The position numbers and the translations under genes are program-made. A model generated the notes under the pieces. That model searched no databases, was not told the origin of the DNA, and saw only the letters and a program-made list of their open reading frames with translations. This document shows positions 53,461 through 62,991 of a stretch of DNA of 64,000 bases, in pieces (position 1 is the stretch's first letter; every line of letters starts with the position of its first letter). The stretch comes from Mycolicibacterium moriokaense. Its GTDB lineage: Bacteria > Actinomycetota > Actinomycetes > Mycobacteriales > Mycobacteriaceae. The stretch lies in NCBI RefSeq assembly GCF_010726085.1, contig NZ_AP022560.1, positions 2,914,001-2,978,000 of the forward strand. Direction: 5' to 3'.

Positions 53461-54423
53461 ATGCACGTCATCGCCGTCCTCGCGCTTCCCGACTCCATCG
53501 CATTCGACCTGGCCACCCCCATCGAGGCGTTCGGCCGGGTCGAATTGCCCTCTGGTGCAACGGGATACCGCGTCATTGTGTGCGGGGTCCAACCGGAGGT
53601 GTCCGCGGGCCCGATCCGCATCGCCACGGACCACGGTCTGGAGGCCCTCGTCGAGGCGGACACCGTCGTCATTCCCGGCGTCAACGACGTGTCGGCGGAC
53701 GCACCCGATGAGGTGCTGACCGCGCTGCGGGCCGCCCATGCCCGCGGGACGCGCATCGCATCGATCTGCACCGGCGCGTTCACGTTCGCCGCCACCGGAT
53801 TGCTGAATGGCAAGCGTGCGACGACACACTGGATCGCCACCGACCTGTTCCGTGCCCGCTATCCCGCCGTCGACCTCGACCCCGACGTGCTCTACGTCGA
53901 CGAGGGCCAGGTCCTCACGTCGGCGGGCGCATCCGCCGGATTGGATCTGTGCCTGCACATGATCGCCCGCGATTACGGCGCCGCGGTGGCCGCCGACGCG
54001 TCCCGACTGGCCGTCGCACCACTGCACCGCAGCGGGGGACAGGCCCAGTTCATCCTGCGAAATCAGGCTGCTGTCAAGCACATTGCCGAACGCACCGAGT
54101 TGGACGACGTCCTCGCCTGGATCGAACAGGAGGCGCACCGGGATCTGACGTTGCACGACATCGCGGCGCGTGCCTCGGTGAGCGTGCGAACGTTGAACCG
54201 GCGCTTCCAAGCCGAGACGGGACAGACTCCGATGCAATGGCTGACCGGAGTGCGGGTCCGGCATGCGCAGCAGCTGTTGGAGGGCACCGCCTATGGCGTC
54301 GAACGCATCGGCCGCGAAGTCGGTTTCACCTCACCGGCAAACTTTCGCGAACAGTTCCGGCGGCTTACCGGAGTCGCACCGCTGAACTACCGCAACACAT
54401 TTCGTGAGCGGATGGCGGGTTAG
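53461..54423 (+). CDS. GlxA-type AraC regulator with DJ-1-like domain
   Basis: 320 residues. N-terminal DJ-1/PfpI-like sensor domain (VIAVLALPDSIAFDLATPIE, TRIASICTGAFTFAATGLLN, THWIATDLFRARYP) and a C-terminal AraC DNA-binding pair (LHDIAARASVSVRTLNRRFQ, AYGVERIGREVGFTSPANFR, EQFRRLTGVAPLNYR). Likely controls itself and the divergent DJ-1 gene in response to an unknown metabolite. Confidence 0.88.
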   Translation: MHVIAVLALPDSIAFDLATPIEAFGRVELPSGATGYRVIVCGVQPEVSAGPIRIATDHGLEALVEADTVVIPGVNDVSADAPDEVLTALRAAHARGTRIASICTGAFTFAATGLLNGKRATTHWIATDLFRARYPAVDLDPDVLYVDEGQVLTSAGASAGLDLCLHMIARDYGAAVAADASRLAVAPLHRSGGQAQFILRNQAAVKHIAERTELDDVLAWIEQEAHRDLTLHDIAARASVSVRTLNRRFQAETGQTPMQWLTGVRVRHAQQLLEGTAYGVERIGREVGFTSPANFREQFRRLTGVAPLNYRNTFRERMAG

Positions 54424-55508
54424 CGGTTCCTGCGTCGCTTGATCAATACCAGATGCGCAAGCGGAATCTGCATCTGCTCGGGCGCGGCCGCCAGCCGCTC
54501 GGCGACACCTTTCTCGAGGCGATCGAGGAACTGTGTGGTGCGGGTGTCGCCGATACCTTCGTCGAGTGCGCCCGCCAGAGTCGGGAACACCGACGCGCGT
54601 AAGAAGGACCCCCATTGGGCGCCGAAAACCTTTTCATCGCGGTCGACTTTGTACTGCGACCAGAACCTGTCCTCGGCGTTGAACACCTCGAGATGGTCGA
54701 TCTCGAGTTGTTCGAAACGGCCCGACGGTGCGAACGGCGTGAAGAAGTCCGAGGCTTTGCGTCCGACCACCGGGATGCACATCCGGTGGATCTCCTCTTC
54801 GGTGACGAGCCCTGCTCCCTTCAGCTCGTCGAGCGCGTCGAGCAGGGCGGCGAACAACGGACGGTAGCCGAATTCGCCGTCGTCGTCGACCGCCATCGTC
54901 ATCACCACCAGGCGGCCACCCGGACACAGTTCCCTGCCGCGGAAGGCGATGAACTCGTGCCAGTCGTGCGCGGCCTGTTTCGCGTACTTGGCCCGCGCCG
55001 TCTCGTCACCGCTGTAGGCGACCTGGATGTGGTCGGGTATCGGGGCAGGCACCCGGCTCAACCACTGAATGGCCCACGAACTCCAGCCCAGGTTCACACT
55101 GCTCGACGGCAGGATCTGCTGGTAGAACGAGCGTCCGACAGCCGAGGCGAAGGATGCCGGATCCTTGGCCAGGTAGCTGTCCGGATCCTCCGCCAGGGTC
55201 TGGAACATCGCTGTGAAGTCGTTCTCCGGCACGTCGGTGTGCGCCACGTAGATCGAATGATCGTGGCGGGTTCGCTTGCGCAGCACGGTGATTGCCGCGC
55301 AGATGGGCAGCAGCGAGTTGTGGGCGGTTGCTGCGCCGTAATCGGCGATGACGATCGGATTAGGTGGAGTCGGAAGCGGAACGACGGCGGCCGCCTCTTC
55401 GAAGATCGCCAGCGCGCGGGTCAACCCCGCGGCCTGGAGTCGGGAGCTGGCGGTGTAGTACCCGCTGTCGGGGGGTTCAGGACGCACGACGATGCTTGAC
55501 TCCGGCAT
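54420..55508 (-). CDS. SABATH-like SAM-dependent carboxyl methyltransferase
   Basis: 362 residues from ATG 55508 (MPESSIVVRP), preceded by GGAGG. IVIADYGAATAHNSLLPICA is the SAM-binding loop of the SABATH/Methyltransf_7 group, with YVAHTDVPENDFTAMFQTLA, VNLGWSSWAIQWLSRVP and RGRELCPGGRLVVMTMAVDD following. Plant members methylate small carboxylic acids; bacterial members are less studied. Convergent with the AraC gene. Confidence 0.75.
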   Translation of the reverse strand: MPESSIVVRPEPPDSGYYTASSRLQAAGLTRALAIFEEAAAVVPLPTPPNPIVIADYGAATAHNSLLPICAAITVLRKRTRHDHSIYVAHTDVPENDFTAMFQTLAEDPDSYLAKDPASFASAVGRSFYQQILPSSSVNLGWSSWAIQWLSRVPAPIPDHIQVAYSGDETARAKYAKQAAHDWHEFIAFRGRELCPGGRLVVMTMAVDDDGEFGYRPLFAALLDALDELKGAGLVTEEEIHRMCIPVVGRKASDFFTPFAPSGRFEQLEIDHLEVFNAEDRFWSQYKVDRDEKVFGAQWGSFLRASVFPTLAGALDEGIGDTRTTQFLDRLEKGVAERLAAAPEQMQIPLAHLVLIKRRRNR

Positions 55509-55562
55509 CGCGACCTCCAAGAACGTGGGGTGACCAGCTGTCACCTACGACGGTAACCCTCC

Positions 55563-55905
55563 CTATGCCGGATAGTTTACCGAGGTCAGCTGCTCGGAGA
55601 TCTCCCAGAGCCGGCGTCCGTCGGCCTCGTCGCTAGCGCGCGCGAGGATCTTCGCGTCGGTGACGCCGCCGCCTGCCAACTCGAGGAATCCGCGCGGTCC
55701 GTAGAACGCACCGCCCTGTGCGTCGGGAGCCGTCGCGCCGTACAGGGCGGGCAGGATGCCCTCGTCGATCTCCTGCCACATGAACTGCGTGACTTGCCGG
55801 CTGATCCGGTAGAAGCGCTCGAGCAGCGTGGGGTTGTCCTGGTCGTGCGAGGGTCCGCTCAGCTGCAGATTCGTCTTGCACAGACCGGGATACGCCAGCG
55901 AGATT
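55563..55905 (-). pseudogene. SDR oxidoreductase, C-terminal fragment
   Basis: The minus strand reads YPGLCKTNLQLSGPSHDQDN, TLLERFYRISRQVTQFMWQE, AQGGAFYGPRGFLELAGGGV and EADGRRLWEISEQL, the last third of a retinol-dehydrogenase-like SDR. The NAD motif and catalytic Tyr/Lys are gone. Beyond about 55905 the sequence is that of a TetR gene on the other strand. Confidence 0.7.
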
Positions 55906-55911
55906 CGGGTG

Positions 55912-56289
55912 GCGACGGTCATCGCGGATTCCGTGGTGACGCGCCCGTTGCTCGGTGAGCTATTGGGGTCGATGGCTTCGGTGCTGGAGCGCAACATCTC
56001 GCATGACTTCGCCCGCGATTTCAAGGCCAGGGCGATGCAGCGGGTCGGTGCCCTGGCCGAACTCGTGGGCCGGCATCTGCCGTGGCTGCCTGCCGAGTTC
56101 ACCGCCTTCTTCGCCGAAGGGACGATGCTGCTCGTTGCCGGTGGCTAGCCGTTCTCGGTGCCCACCGAACCCGTGCGGGCCGCGATCGCGGCGATCGGCA
56201 TGCCCGATCCGGGGCAGCGATTCGCCGACGGACTGCATGTCGGTTTGCGGACGTGGTTGATCGGCGCCGCGGCACAGACGCCGGCGTAA
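55912..56289 (+). pseudogene. TetR-family regulator, N-terminally deleted with internal stop
   Basis: TVIADSVVTRPLLGELLGSM, ASVLERNISHDFARDFKARA, GRHLPWLPAEFTAFFAEGT is a TetR ligand-binding domain. An in-frame TAG at 56146 interrupts it, after which PFSVPTEPVRAAIAAIGMPD and DGLHVGLRTWLIGAAA continue to TAA at 56287. The HTH is absent. With the adjoining SDR fragment it forms a deletion scar. Confidence 0.7.
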
Positions 56290-56341
56290 CAAACGCAAGG
56301 TCTGGCCTACTTTTTGGCGCTTGGCATGACAGACTGCGGCC

Positions 56342-57076
56342 ATGAGGCGCGCGCCGCGGATCGCGATCGTGGTTTCCATCCTCACCCTGGTCGCGTCGAT
56401 CATCGGCTTCATCGCCGTGCTCATCCTCAACGCGTTCGTGCTCGACGAGTACGACGCCTACGGTGAGGTGCCGATCCCCGGCTCGGCCAGCCTCGAGCTG
56501 CCCGCGGGCGAGACGACCATCAGCCTCCACACCGCGACCACCGGCACACCGACGAGTGGATTTCCGATCCCGGAGCTGAGTTTCAGCATCACCCCGACCG
56601 CGGGGCTCCCGGCCCCGACGGTCACGGAGAGTATCGGCGGGACGACGTCGGTCAACAGCGATGTGCACGTACGGATCTGGAGGGTGCAGATAGCGCAGGC
56701 AGGCACCTACGACGTCAAGGTCGACGGCGCCGTGCACGGGTACATCTCGCCGAGGCTGGCGTTCGGGCGCGACAGCTCGCACGGCTGGTTGGTGTGGTTG
56801 TTCGGGGGCCTGTTCGTGCTCGGCCTGCTGGGTTTGTTCGCCGCGATCACGTGGTCGGTGCGGGCGAGCAAGAAGGCGCGCCTGCTGCGCCCGGATGAGC
56901 TTGTGACGACAGAACCGTCGCTCTCGAGTGCCGCGCCCGATCCCTCCGCCAGTTACACGCCGTCCGATCAGGGTGTTCGGCTGGAGCAGATCAGACAGCT
57001 GGCAGCCCTGCGCGACTCCGGGGCGCTGACCGATGAGGAGTACAACGCCGAGAAGCGCCGCATCCTCGACCGTTAA
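56342..57076 (+). CDS. Membrane protein with C-terminal SHOCT motif
   Basis: 244 residues. Two helices (IAIVVSILTLVASIIGFIAV; WLVWLFGGLFVLGLLGLFAA) enclose an extracytoplasmic beta domain. The C-terminus LEQIRQLAALRDSGALTDEE then YNAEKRRIL is a SHOCT motif, a short oligomerisation element. Ends four bases into the convergent MBL gene. Confidence 0.75.
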   Translation: MRRAPRIAIVVSILTLVASIIGFIAVLILNAFVLDEYDAYGEVPIPGSASLELPAGETTISLHTATTGTPTSGFPIPELSFSITPTAGLPAPTVTESIGGTTSVNSDVHVRIWRVQIAQAGTYDVKVDGAVHGYISPRLAFGRDSSHGWLVWLFGGLFVLGLLGLFAAITWSVRASKKARLLRPDELVTTEPSLSSAAPDPSASYTPSDQGVRLEQIRQLAALRDSGALTDEEYNAEKRRILDR

Positions 57077-57708
57077 TGGCCTCTCTTGACCCAGTCGTCG
57101 TAATGGACGATCTCGTCGCCGATCGTGGTGCTGTCGCCGTGCCCGGTGTAGACGACGGTGTCGCCGGGCAGCTTTCCGAGGCGTTCGGAGATCGAGGCCA
57201 GGATGGTGGGGAAGTCGGAGTAGGACCGACCGGTCGCGCCCGGGCCGCCCTGGAACAGGGTGTCGCCGCTGAAGACCGCGTTGAGTTCCGGTGCGTGCCA
57301 ACACACCGACCCGGGCGAATGCCCCGGGGTGTGCAGGGCGTGCAGTTCAATACCGCCGACTTGCAGCGTCTCGCCGTCGTCGACGGTCCGGAACTCCTTG
57401 TCGGGGTGCGTCATCCGCCACAGCACGTCGTCGGCCGGATGGAGCAGCACGGGGGCGTCGAGCGCCTGCGACAGTTCGGGCGCGACGGTGATGTGGTCGT
57501 TGTGCCCGTGGGTGCACACCACGGCGACTACGTTGCGGCCGCCGACGGCCATGACGATCGGCCCGGCGTCGTGGGCGGCGTCGAAGACGACCACATCGTT
57601 CTCGTCGCCGACGATCCAGATGTTGTTGTCGACTTCCCAACTGCCGCCGTCGAGTTCGAAGGTGCCGTGGGTGACGACACGCTGAATCGGGCCGCCGTTC
57701 ACTTCCAC
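57073..57708 (-). CDS. Metallo-beta-lactamase-fold hydrolase (MscR partner)
   Basis: 211 residues. Zinc motif [10 protein letters not shown] (HxHxDH), [10 protein letters not shown] (His), [17 protein letters not shown] (Asp) and [14 protein letters not shown] (His): glyoxalase II-like. Overlaps the mscR stop by 10 bases, the order known for Rv2259-Rv2260. A likely role is hydrolysing a mycothiol thioester such as S-formyl-mycothiol made by its partner. Confidence 0.85.
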   Translation of the reverse strand: MEVNGGPIQRVVTHGTFELDGGSWEVDNNIWIVGDENDVVVFDAAHDAGPIVMAVGGRNVVAVVCTHGHNDHITVAPELSQALDAPVLLHPADDVLWRMTHPDKEFRTVDDGETLQVGGIELHALHTPGHSPGSVCWHAPELNAVFSGDTLFQGGPGATGRSYSDFPTILASISERLGKLPGDTVVYTGHGDSTTIGDEIVHYDDWVKRGH

Positions 57709-58787
57709 ACCACCACGGACCGCAGCACCTCACCCGCATGCATCTTGTGGAACGCGTCCTCGATGTCGTTCAGGCCGATGCGCTCGGAGACGAACTTGTC
57801 CAGCGGCAGCCGCCCCTGTAGGTACAGGCTGATCAGGGTGGGGAAGTCGCGCTCCGGCAGGCAGTCGCCGTACCACGAGGACTTCAGCGCGCCGCCGCGG
57901 GAGAAGAAGTCGACCAGCGGCATCTCCAGCGTCATGTCCGGCGTCGGAACACCCACCAGGACAACGGTTCCCGCCAGATCGCGGGCATAGAAGGCCTGCT
58001 TCCAGGTCTCCGGCCGTCCGACCGCATCGATCACCACGTCGGCGCCGTTTCCGTCGGTCAGGTCCTGAATGGTCTCCACCGGGTCGAGTTCGCGGGCGTT
58101 GATCGTGTGCGTCGCACCGAAACCGCGCGCCCAGTCCAGCTTCTTGTTGTCGGTGTCCACCGCGATGATCCGCTTGGCGCCGACCAGCGCCGAGCCCGCG
58201 ATCGCGGCGTCACCCACTCCGCCGCAACCGATCACCGCGACGGTGTCGTCGCGGTTGACCGCGCCGGTGTTGATCGCCGCACCGATGCCTGCCATCACGC
58301 CGCACCCGAGCAGTCCGGCCACCGCGGGATCGGCCGCGGGATCGACCTTCGTGCACTGCCCCTCGTGCACCAGCGTCTTGTCGACGAACGCGCCGATGCC
58401 CAGCGCGGGGGTGAGTTCGGTGCCGTCGGTCAGCGTCATCTTCTGGTCGGCGTTGAACGTGTTGAAACACAGATGCGGGCGGCCGCGTTTGCAGGCCCGG
58501 CACTCGCCGCAGACCGCGCGCCAGTTGAGGATCACAAAATCGCCGGGTTCCACGTGCGTGACACCGTCACCGACCGACTCGACGATGCCTGCGGCCTCAT
58601 GGCCCAGCAGGAACGGGAACTCGTCGTTGATCCCACCCTCGCGGTAGGTCAGGTCCGTATGACAGACACCGCACGCCTGGATGTCGACGACCACCTCGCC
58701 CGGCCCTGGATTGGGGATGACGACATCCACCACCTCGACCGGCTCACCCTTCTTCCGCGAAATCACACCGCGCACTGTCTGACTCAT
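57699..58787 (-). CDS. mscR: S-nitrosomycothiol reductase / mycothiol-dependent formaldehyde dehydrogenase
   Basis: 362 residues. Zinc alcohol-dehydrogenase fold: catalytic Cys in [29 protein letters not shown], structural zinc [15 protein letters not shown], and Rossmann [19 protein letters not shown]. The sequence closely follows mycobacterial MscR (Rv2259-like). It detoxifies formaldehyde and S-nitrosothiols using mycothiol in the cytosol. Confidence 0.9.
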   Translation of the reverse strand: MSQTVRGVISRKKGEPVEVVDVVIPNPGPGEVVVDIQACGVCHTDLTYREGGINDEFPFLLGHEAAGIVESVGDGVTHVEPGDFVILNWRAVCGECRACKRGRPHLCFNTFNADQKMTLTDGTELTPALGIGAFVDKTLVHEGQCTKVDPAADPAVAGLLGCGVMAGIGAAINTGAVNRDDTVAVIGCGGVGDAAIAGSALVGAKRIIAVDTDNKKLDWARGFGATHTINARELDPVETIQDLTDGNGADVVIDAVGRPETWKQAFYARDLAGTVVLVGVPTPDMTLEMPLVDFFSRGGALKSSWYGDCLPERDFPTLISLYLQGRLPLDKFVSERIGLNDIEDAFHKMHAGEVLRSVVVWK

Positions 58788-58826
58788 GGGTCAGAACCTT
58801 AGCCGTGATAGTGGGACGCTGTAAGC

Positions 58827-59597
58827 ATGACACCGGTGCTGTACCTCAGCCACGGCGCGCCACCGCTCGTCGACGACGAGCTCTGGGTGTCGCAGCTCGC
58901 CGCGTGGGCCGCCCGCATTCCGACACCGAAGGCGATCCTCGTCGTCTCCGCGCACTGGGAGGCCGCGCCCCTGACGATCGGCTCGACAACGACCGAAACC
59001 CCGCTGACCTACGACTTCTGGGGCTTCCCGGAGCACTACTACGACGTCACCTACGACGCCCCCGGCGCGCCGGAACTCGCCGCGACCATCGAAGGTCTGA
59101 TGCCCGACGGCGAACACGTCGCACACGACCCGGACCGCAGGCTCGACCACGGCGCCTATGTGCCGCTGACCGTCATGTATCCGGAAGCCGTCATCCCGGT
59201 GCTGCAGATCTCGCTGCCCACGCTCGATCCGCAACGGCTGCTGGACCTCGGCGAGCGGGTCCGACCGCTGCGCGACGACGGGGTCCTCGTCATCGGCTCC
59301 GGGTTCACCACCCACGGCCTGCCCTTCCTCGACGACTGGTCGCCGGGCGCCGTCCCGCCGACGTGGTCGGTGGAGTTCGACGCCTGGGCCGCCGAGCGGT
59401 TGGCCGCCGGAGACGTCGACGCGCTGATCGACTTCCGCCACAAGGCGCCCGGGATGCCGTACGCGCATCCGACGATCGAGCACTTCGCGCCGCTGTTCGT
59501 CGCGCTCGGCGCTTCGGGCGACCCCGAGCAGGCGCCGCGCCAGGTCATCGACGGCTTCTGGATGGGCCTGGCGAAACGGTCGATCGAGCTGGTGTGA
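58827..59597 (+). CDS. LigB-type extradiol dioxygenase (DODA-like)
   Basis: 256 residues: VLYLSHGAPPLVDDELW (metal His), KAILVVSAHWEAAPLTIGST (His), LDHGAYVPLTVMYPEAVIPV (His/Tyr) and VIGSGFTTHGLPFLDDW. Class III ring-opening dioxygenase of the 4,5-DOPA type, requiring Fe or Zn. Natural substrate in mycobacteria unknown. Divergent from mscR. Confidence 0.85.
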   Translation: MTPVLYLSHGAPPLVDDELWVSQLAAWAARIPTPKAILVVSAHWEAAPLTIGSTTTETPLTYDFWGFPEHYYDVTYDAPGAPELAATIEGLMPDGEHVAHDPDRRLDHGAYVPLTVMYPEAVIPVLQISLPTLDPQRLLDLGERVRPLRDDGVLVIGSGFTTHGLPFLDDWSPGAVPPTWSVEFDAWAAERLAAGDVDALIDFRHKAPGMPYAHPTIEHFAPLFVALGASGDPEQAPRQVIDGFWMGLAKRSIELV

Positions 59598-59607
59598 TGG
59601 AGATGTG

Positions 59608-60333
59608 ATGGACACACTGATCGACTTTCTCGCCGAGGCGCGCGATGCGCACCGGCGCAACGACTGGCGTGCCAGCTACGCGGCGTTCGTGCGCGCCGAC
59701 GCCCTCGGACCCATGCCCGCCGCCGACCTCGAGGCCTACGCGTCCGCCGCATGGCGGCTCGGATACGGCCGCGAGGCGGTCCGGTTGGCTGAACGTGCCT
59801 ATGACCGGGCCGTGCGAAGCGATCCCGCGTCGGCGGCAGCGACGGCCGCGGTCCTCGCCTTGCAGTGGCTTTCCCGTGGGCACCACGTGGTTTCGCGGCA
59901 GTGGGCCGACCGCGCTCAGGCGCTCGCCGCGGGCGCCTCGGCCAGCGGTATCGAGGGTTATCTGGCGTATCTCGACGCCGCCGCCGCGCTGGAGGCCGAC
60001 GACGCCGAGGCCGTGAGCCGGGCCGCCACCGCGCTGCGGCAGGCGGCGTCCGGCACTGCGGATACGACGCTCACACTGCTCGGTCGCGTCGTCGACGGTG
60101 TCGCGGCACTGCTGCAGGCCCGCGCCGACGAGGGATATCGGCTGCTGGACGATGCGCTGCTGCCCATGCTCGACGAGGGGGTGTCGCTCGAGTGGGGTGG
60201 TGACGTCTATCGGCTGGTGCTGCGTTCGAATCGCCGGGCCGATGCCCAGCATCTCTCCGCGTGGACGGAGTCGCTGCAGCGCTGGGTGGTGACCACCGGC
60301 GTCGTCGTCGCCACCGACGACCGGCGCTCCTGA
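59608..60333 (+). CDS. TPR-like helical protein
   Basis: 241 residues. N-terminal [60 protein letters not shown] and AYDRAVR form tetratricopeptide-like helix pairs, as in the sensor half of some LuxR regulators, but there is no HTH. Follows the dioxygenase by 10 bases, so probably in the same transcript. Confidence 0.65.
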   Translation: MDTLIDFLAEARDAHRRNDWRASYAAFVRADALGPMPAADLEAYASAAWRLGYGREAVRLAERAYDRAVRSDPASAAATAAVLALQWLSRGHHVVSRQWADRAQALAAGASASGIEGYLAYLDAAAALEADDAEAVSRAATALRQAASGTADTTLTLLGRVVDGVAALLQARADEGYRLLDDALLPMLDEGVSLEWGGDVYRLVLRSNRRADAQHLSAWTESLQRWVVTTGVVVATDDRRS

Positions 60334-60376
60334 CCAACCCCTACCCCGCCCGCTCCGATGGTCCTACCGTTGGGCC

Positions 60377-61426
60377 ATGACGACAACACAGGAATTCGCC
60401 GAACGCATCGCGGGCGCGATCGACAGCGCCAGCCTGGCTGTCCTGTTGTCGATAGGACACCAGACGAAGCTGTTCGACACGATGGCCGCCCTGCCGCCGT
60501 CCACCAGCGCGCAGATCGCCGAAGCGGCCGGGCTCAACGAACGCTATGTGCGCGAGTGGCTGGGCGGAGCGGCGTCGGGTCAGGTGGTCGACTACGACCC
60601 TGCGACGCAGACGTATTCGTTGCCGAGCCACCGCGCGGCGGTGCTGACGCGCGCGGCAGGCCCGGACAATCTGGCCCGCGTCGCACAGTTCGTTTCGCTC
60701 ATCGGTGAAGTGGAGCAGCCCATCCTCGGGTGCTTCAAGAACGGCGGCGGATTGCCCTACTCCGCCTATCCGCGCTTCCACAAGTTGATGGCCGAGATGA
60801 GCGGCGAGGTCTTCGACGCCGCACTCGTCGACGTCATCCTGCCGATGGCCGACGGGGTGCCCGAGTTACTCCGCGCCGGCGCCGATGTGGCCGACATCGG
60901 TACGGGCAGTGGGCATGCCATCAACGTGATGGCAAAGGCGTTCCCGGCCAGTCGATTCACCGGTATCGACTTCTCCGACGAGGGGTTGGCCGTCGCACGC
61001 GTCGAGGCGGCATCGCTGGGCCTGGCCAACGCGACGTTCATCGCCAAGGACGTCGCGGCGCTCGATGACAGCGAAACCTACGATGTCATCACGGTTTTCG
61101 ATGCGATTCACGACCAGGCGAGGCCCGCGAAGGTACTCGAGAACATCTACCGTGCGCTGCGGCCCGGCGGCGTGCTGTTGATGGTCGACATCAAATCGTC
61201 GAGCAACCTGGAGGACAACGTCGGCGTGCCGTTCGCGACGTACATGTACACGATCTCGACGGCGCACTGCATGAGTGTGTCGCTGGGCCTCGACGGCGAC
61301 GGGCTCGGCACGTGCTGGGGTCGGCAGTTGGCGACGTCGATGCTCGCCGACGCCGGCTTCGGTGATGTGACGGTTCGCGAGATCGAGTCCGACGCGTTCA
61401 ACTACTACTACATCGCGCGCAAGTAG
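60377..61426 (+). CDS. Class I SAM-dependent methyltransferase (Rv2258c-like)
   Basis: 349 residues. N-terminal winged-helix dimerisation part ([40 protein letters not shown]), SAM-binding [40 protein letters not shown] and the final NYYYIARK. The HTH-like N-terminus has led related genes to be called transcriptional regulators. Position next to mscR matches the M. tuberculosis order. Confidence 0.85.
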   Translation: MTTTQEFAERIAGAIDSASLAVLLSIGHQTKLFDTMAALPPSTSAQIAEAAGLNERYVREWLGGAASGQVVDYDPATQTYSLPSHRAAVLTRAAGPDNLARVAQFVSLIGEVEQPILGCFKNGGGLPYSAYPRFHKLMAEMSGEVFDAALVDVILPMADGVPELLRAGADVADIGTGSGHAINVMAKAFPASRFTGIDFSDEGLAVARVEAASLGLANATFIAKDVAALDDSETYDVITVFDAIHDQARPAKVLENIYRALRPGGVLLMVDIKSSSNLEDNVGVPFATYMYTISTAHCMSVSLGLDGDGLGTCWGRQLATSMLADAGFGDVTVREIESDAFNYYYIARK

Positions 61427-61466
61427 CGGATCGGCCGCCTTGTCGGCCGCCGCATAGGCTGCACGG

Positions 61467-62291
61467 GTGGCAGCCCTGGACGCGATCGAAGAGTGGCCCG
61501 CCCCGACCGTCGCGGCAGCGGTGGTCGGCCCGTCGGGAACCCTGGCCGAGCACGGCGACATCCGGCACCGTTTCGGGCTGGCCTCGGTGACCAAGCCGTT
61601 GGTGGCCCGCGCCGCGCAGATCGCGATCGAGGAGGGTGTCGTCGAGCTCGACACCGAAGCAGGTCCGCCCGGCTCGACGGTGCGGCATCTGCTCGCGCAC
61701 GCGTCCGGATACGCGATGCATTCGGCGGATCTCATGGCCCAGCCCGGCAAACGGCGGGTGTACTCGAACTACGGGTTCGGGGTCCTCGCCGAGACGATCC
61801 AGCTGGCGTCGGGCATCGAGTTCGGGCAGTACCTGGCCGAGGCGCTGTTCGAGCCGCTCGGTATGGCGGATTCCGCATTGCAGGGTGGGGCCGAGGTTGC
61901 CGGGTACGGCGTGGTGTCGACCGTCGCGGACCTGGTCGCCTTCGCCGGTGACCTGCTGCGGCCGACGACGGTTTCGCAGCAGATGCACGCGGAGGCCACG
62001 TCGGTGCAGTTTCCGGGTCTGTCGGGGGTGCTGCCGGGGTTCGGGACCCAGCGCCCCAACGACTGGGGGCTCGGCTTCGAGATCCGCAACGGCAAGTCGC
62101 CGCACTGGACCGGCTCGGCCAACTCGGGGGCCACGTACGGGCATTTTGGCCAGTCAGGGACATTTTTGTGGGTCGATCCCGAGGCCGATCTGGCGCTCGT
62201 CGTGCTCACGGATCGCGACTTCGGCGACTGGGCGTATCCGCGCTGGCCCGCGCTCTCTGACGAAGTCCTGAGAGAATTCGGCGCACACTAG
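61467..62291 (+). CDS. Serine beta-lactamase-like hydrolase
   Basis: 274 residues from GTG 61467. The SxxK motif is Ser in FGLASVTKPLVARAAQ, YxN is YSNYGFGVLAETI, and HFGQSGTFLWVDPEADLALV lies near the KTG-equivalent strand. A class C/esterase-type penicillin-binding fold without signal peptide. Probably a cytosolic esterase or amidase. Next to the SAM methyltransferase as in M. tuberculosis. Confidence 0.85.
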   Translation: MAALDAIEEWPAPTVAAAVVGPSGTLAEHGDIRHRFGLASVTKPLVARAAQIAIEEGVVELDTEAGPPGSTVRHLLAHASGYAMHSADLMAQPGKRRVYSNYGFGVLAETIQLASGIEFGQYLAEALFEPLGMADSALQGGAEVAGYGVVSTVADLVAFAGDLLRPTTVSQQMHAEATSVQFPGLSGVLPGFGTQRPNDWGLGFEIRNGKSPHWTGSANSGATYGHFGQSGTFLWVDPEADLALVVLTDRDFGDWAYPRWPALSDEVLREFGAH

Positions 62292-62399
62292 CGCAACAGG
62301 GGCCCCACAGGGCACAATAGACACGCACGACACAGCTGTAATTCGGATTCGCTAGGTCGCTTGGGGAAGACGTCCCTGGTGGAGCCGAAGGAGCAGCAA

Positions 62400-62912
62400 A
62401 TGCGTGCATCGAACCAATTCGCCGACGCGGCGACGGGCGTGGTGTACATCCATGCTTCTCCCGCGGCGGTAGCACCGCATGTCGAATGGGCGCTGTCGTC
62501 GACCCTGTCGGCGCGGGCAAACCTGAAGTGGACCCCGCAGCCGGCCATGCCGGGACAGCTGCGTGCCGTCACCAACTGGATCGGTCCGGTGGGGACCGGC
62601 GCCGCTTTGGCGAACGCGCTGCGGTCCTGGTCGGTGCTGCGCTTCGAGGTGACCGAGGATCCCAGCGCGGGTGTCGACGGGCATCGTTGGTGCCACACCC
62701 CGCAGCTCGGCATGTGGAGCGGTGCGATGAGCGCGAACGGCGACGTCATTGTGGGGGAGATGCGGCTGCGGGCGTTGATGGCGAAGGGTGGCGACGCCCT
62801 GGCCGCCGAGCTGGATTCGGTGCTGGGCACGGCGTGGGATGAGGCGCTGGAGCCCTATCGCGACGGCGGCGACACTGCCGAGGTGAGCTGGCTGGCGCGC
62901 GGAGTCGGGTAA
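62400..62912 (+). CDS. DUF3145 family protein
   Basis: 170 residues from ATG 62400, preceded by AAGGAG. MRASNQFADAATGVVYIHAS, ALSSTLSARANLKWTPQPAM, LRFEVTEDPSAGVDGHRWCH and GMWSGAMSANGDVIVGEMRL are characteristic of this highly conserved actinobacterial family. Cytosolic; function not established. The 108-base gap before it probably holds its promoter. Confidence 0.85.
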   Translation: MRASNQFADAATGVVYIHASPAAVAPHVEWALSSTLSARANLKWTPQPAMPGQLRAVTNWIGPVGTGAALANALRSWSVLRFEVTEDPSAGVDGHRWCHTPQLGMWSGAMSANGDVIVGEMRLRALMAKGGDALAAELDSVLGTAWDEALEPYRDGGDTAEVSWLARGVG

Positions 62913-62915
62913 TCC

Positions 62916-62975
62916 GCGAGCAGACGCAAATGCCCCCAACTTCCGGCGTGTCGTGGGCGTTTCGCGTCTGCTCGC
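62916..62975. repeat. 60-bp palindromic element between convergent genes
   Basis: 12-bp perfect arms GCGAGCAGACGC and GCGTCTGCTCGC enclose a partly pairing middle (AAATGCCCCCAAC ... GTGGGCGTTT). It lies between two stop codons of convergent genes, so it can fold as a bidirectional terminator. The arm sequence recurs in mycobacterial genomes as far as I recall. Confidence 0.6.
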
Positions 62976-62991
62976 CGGAGGAATTGGCGGT

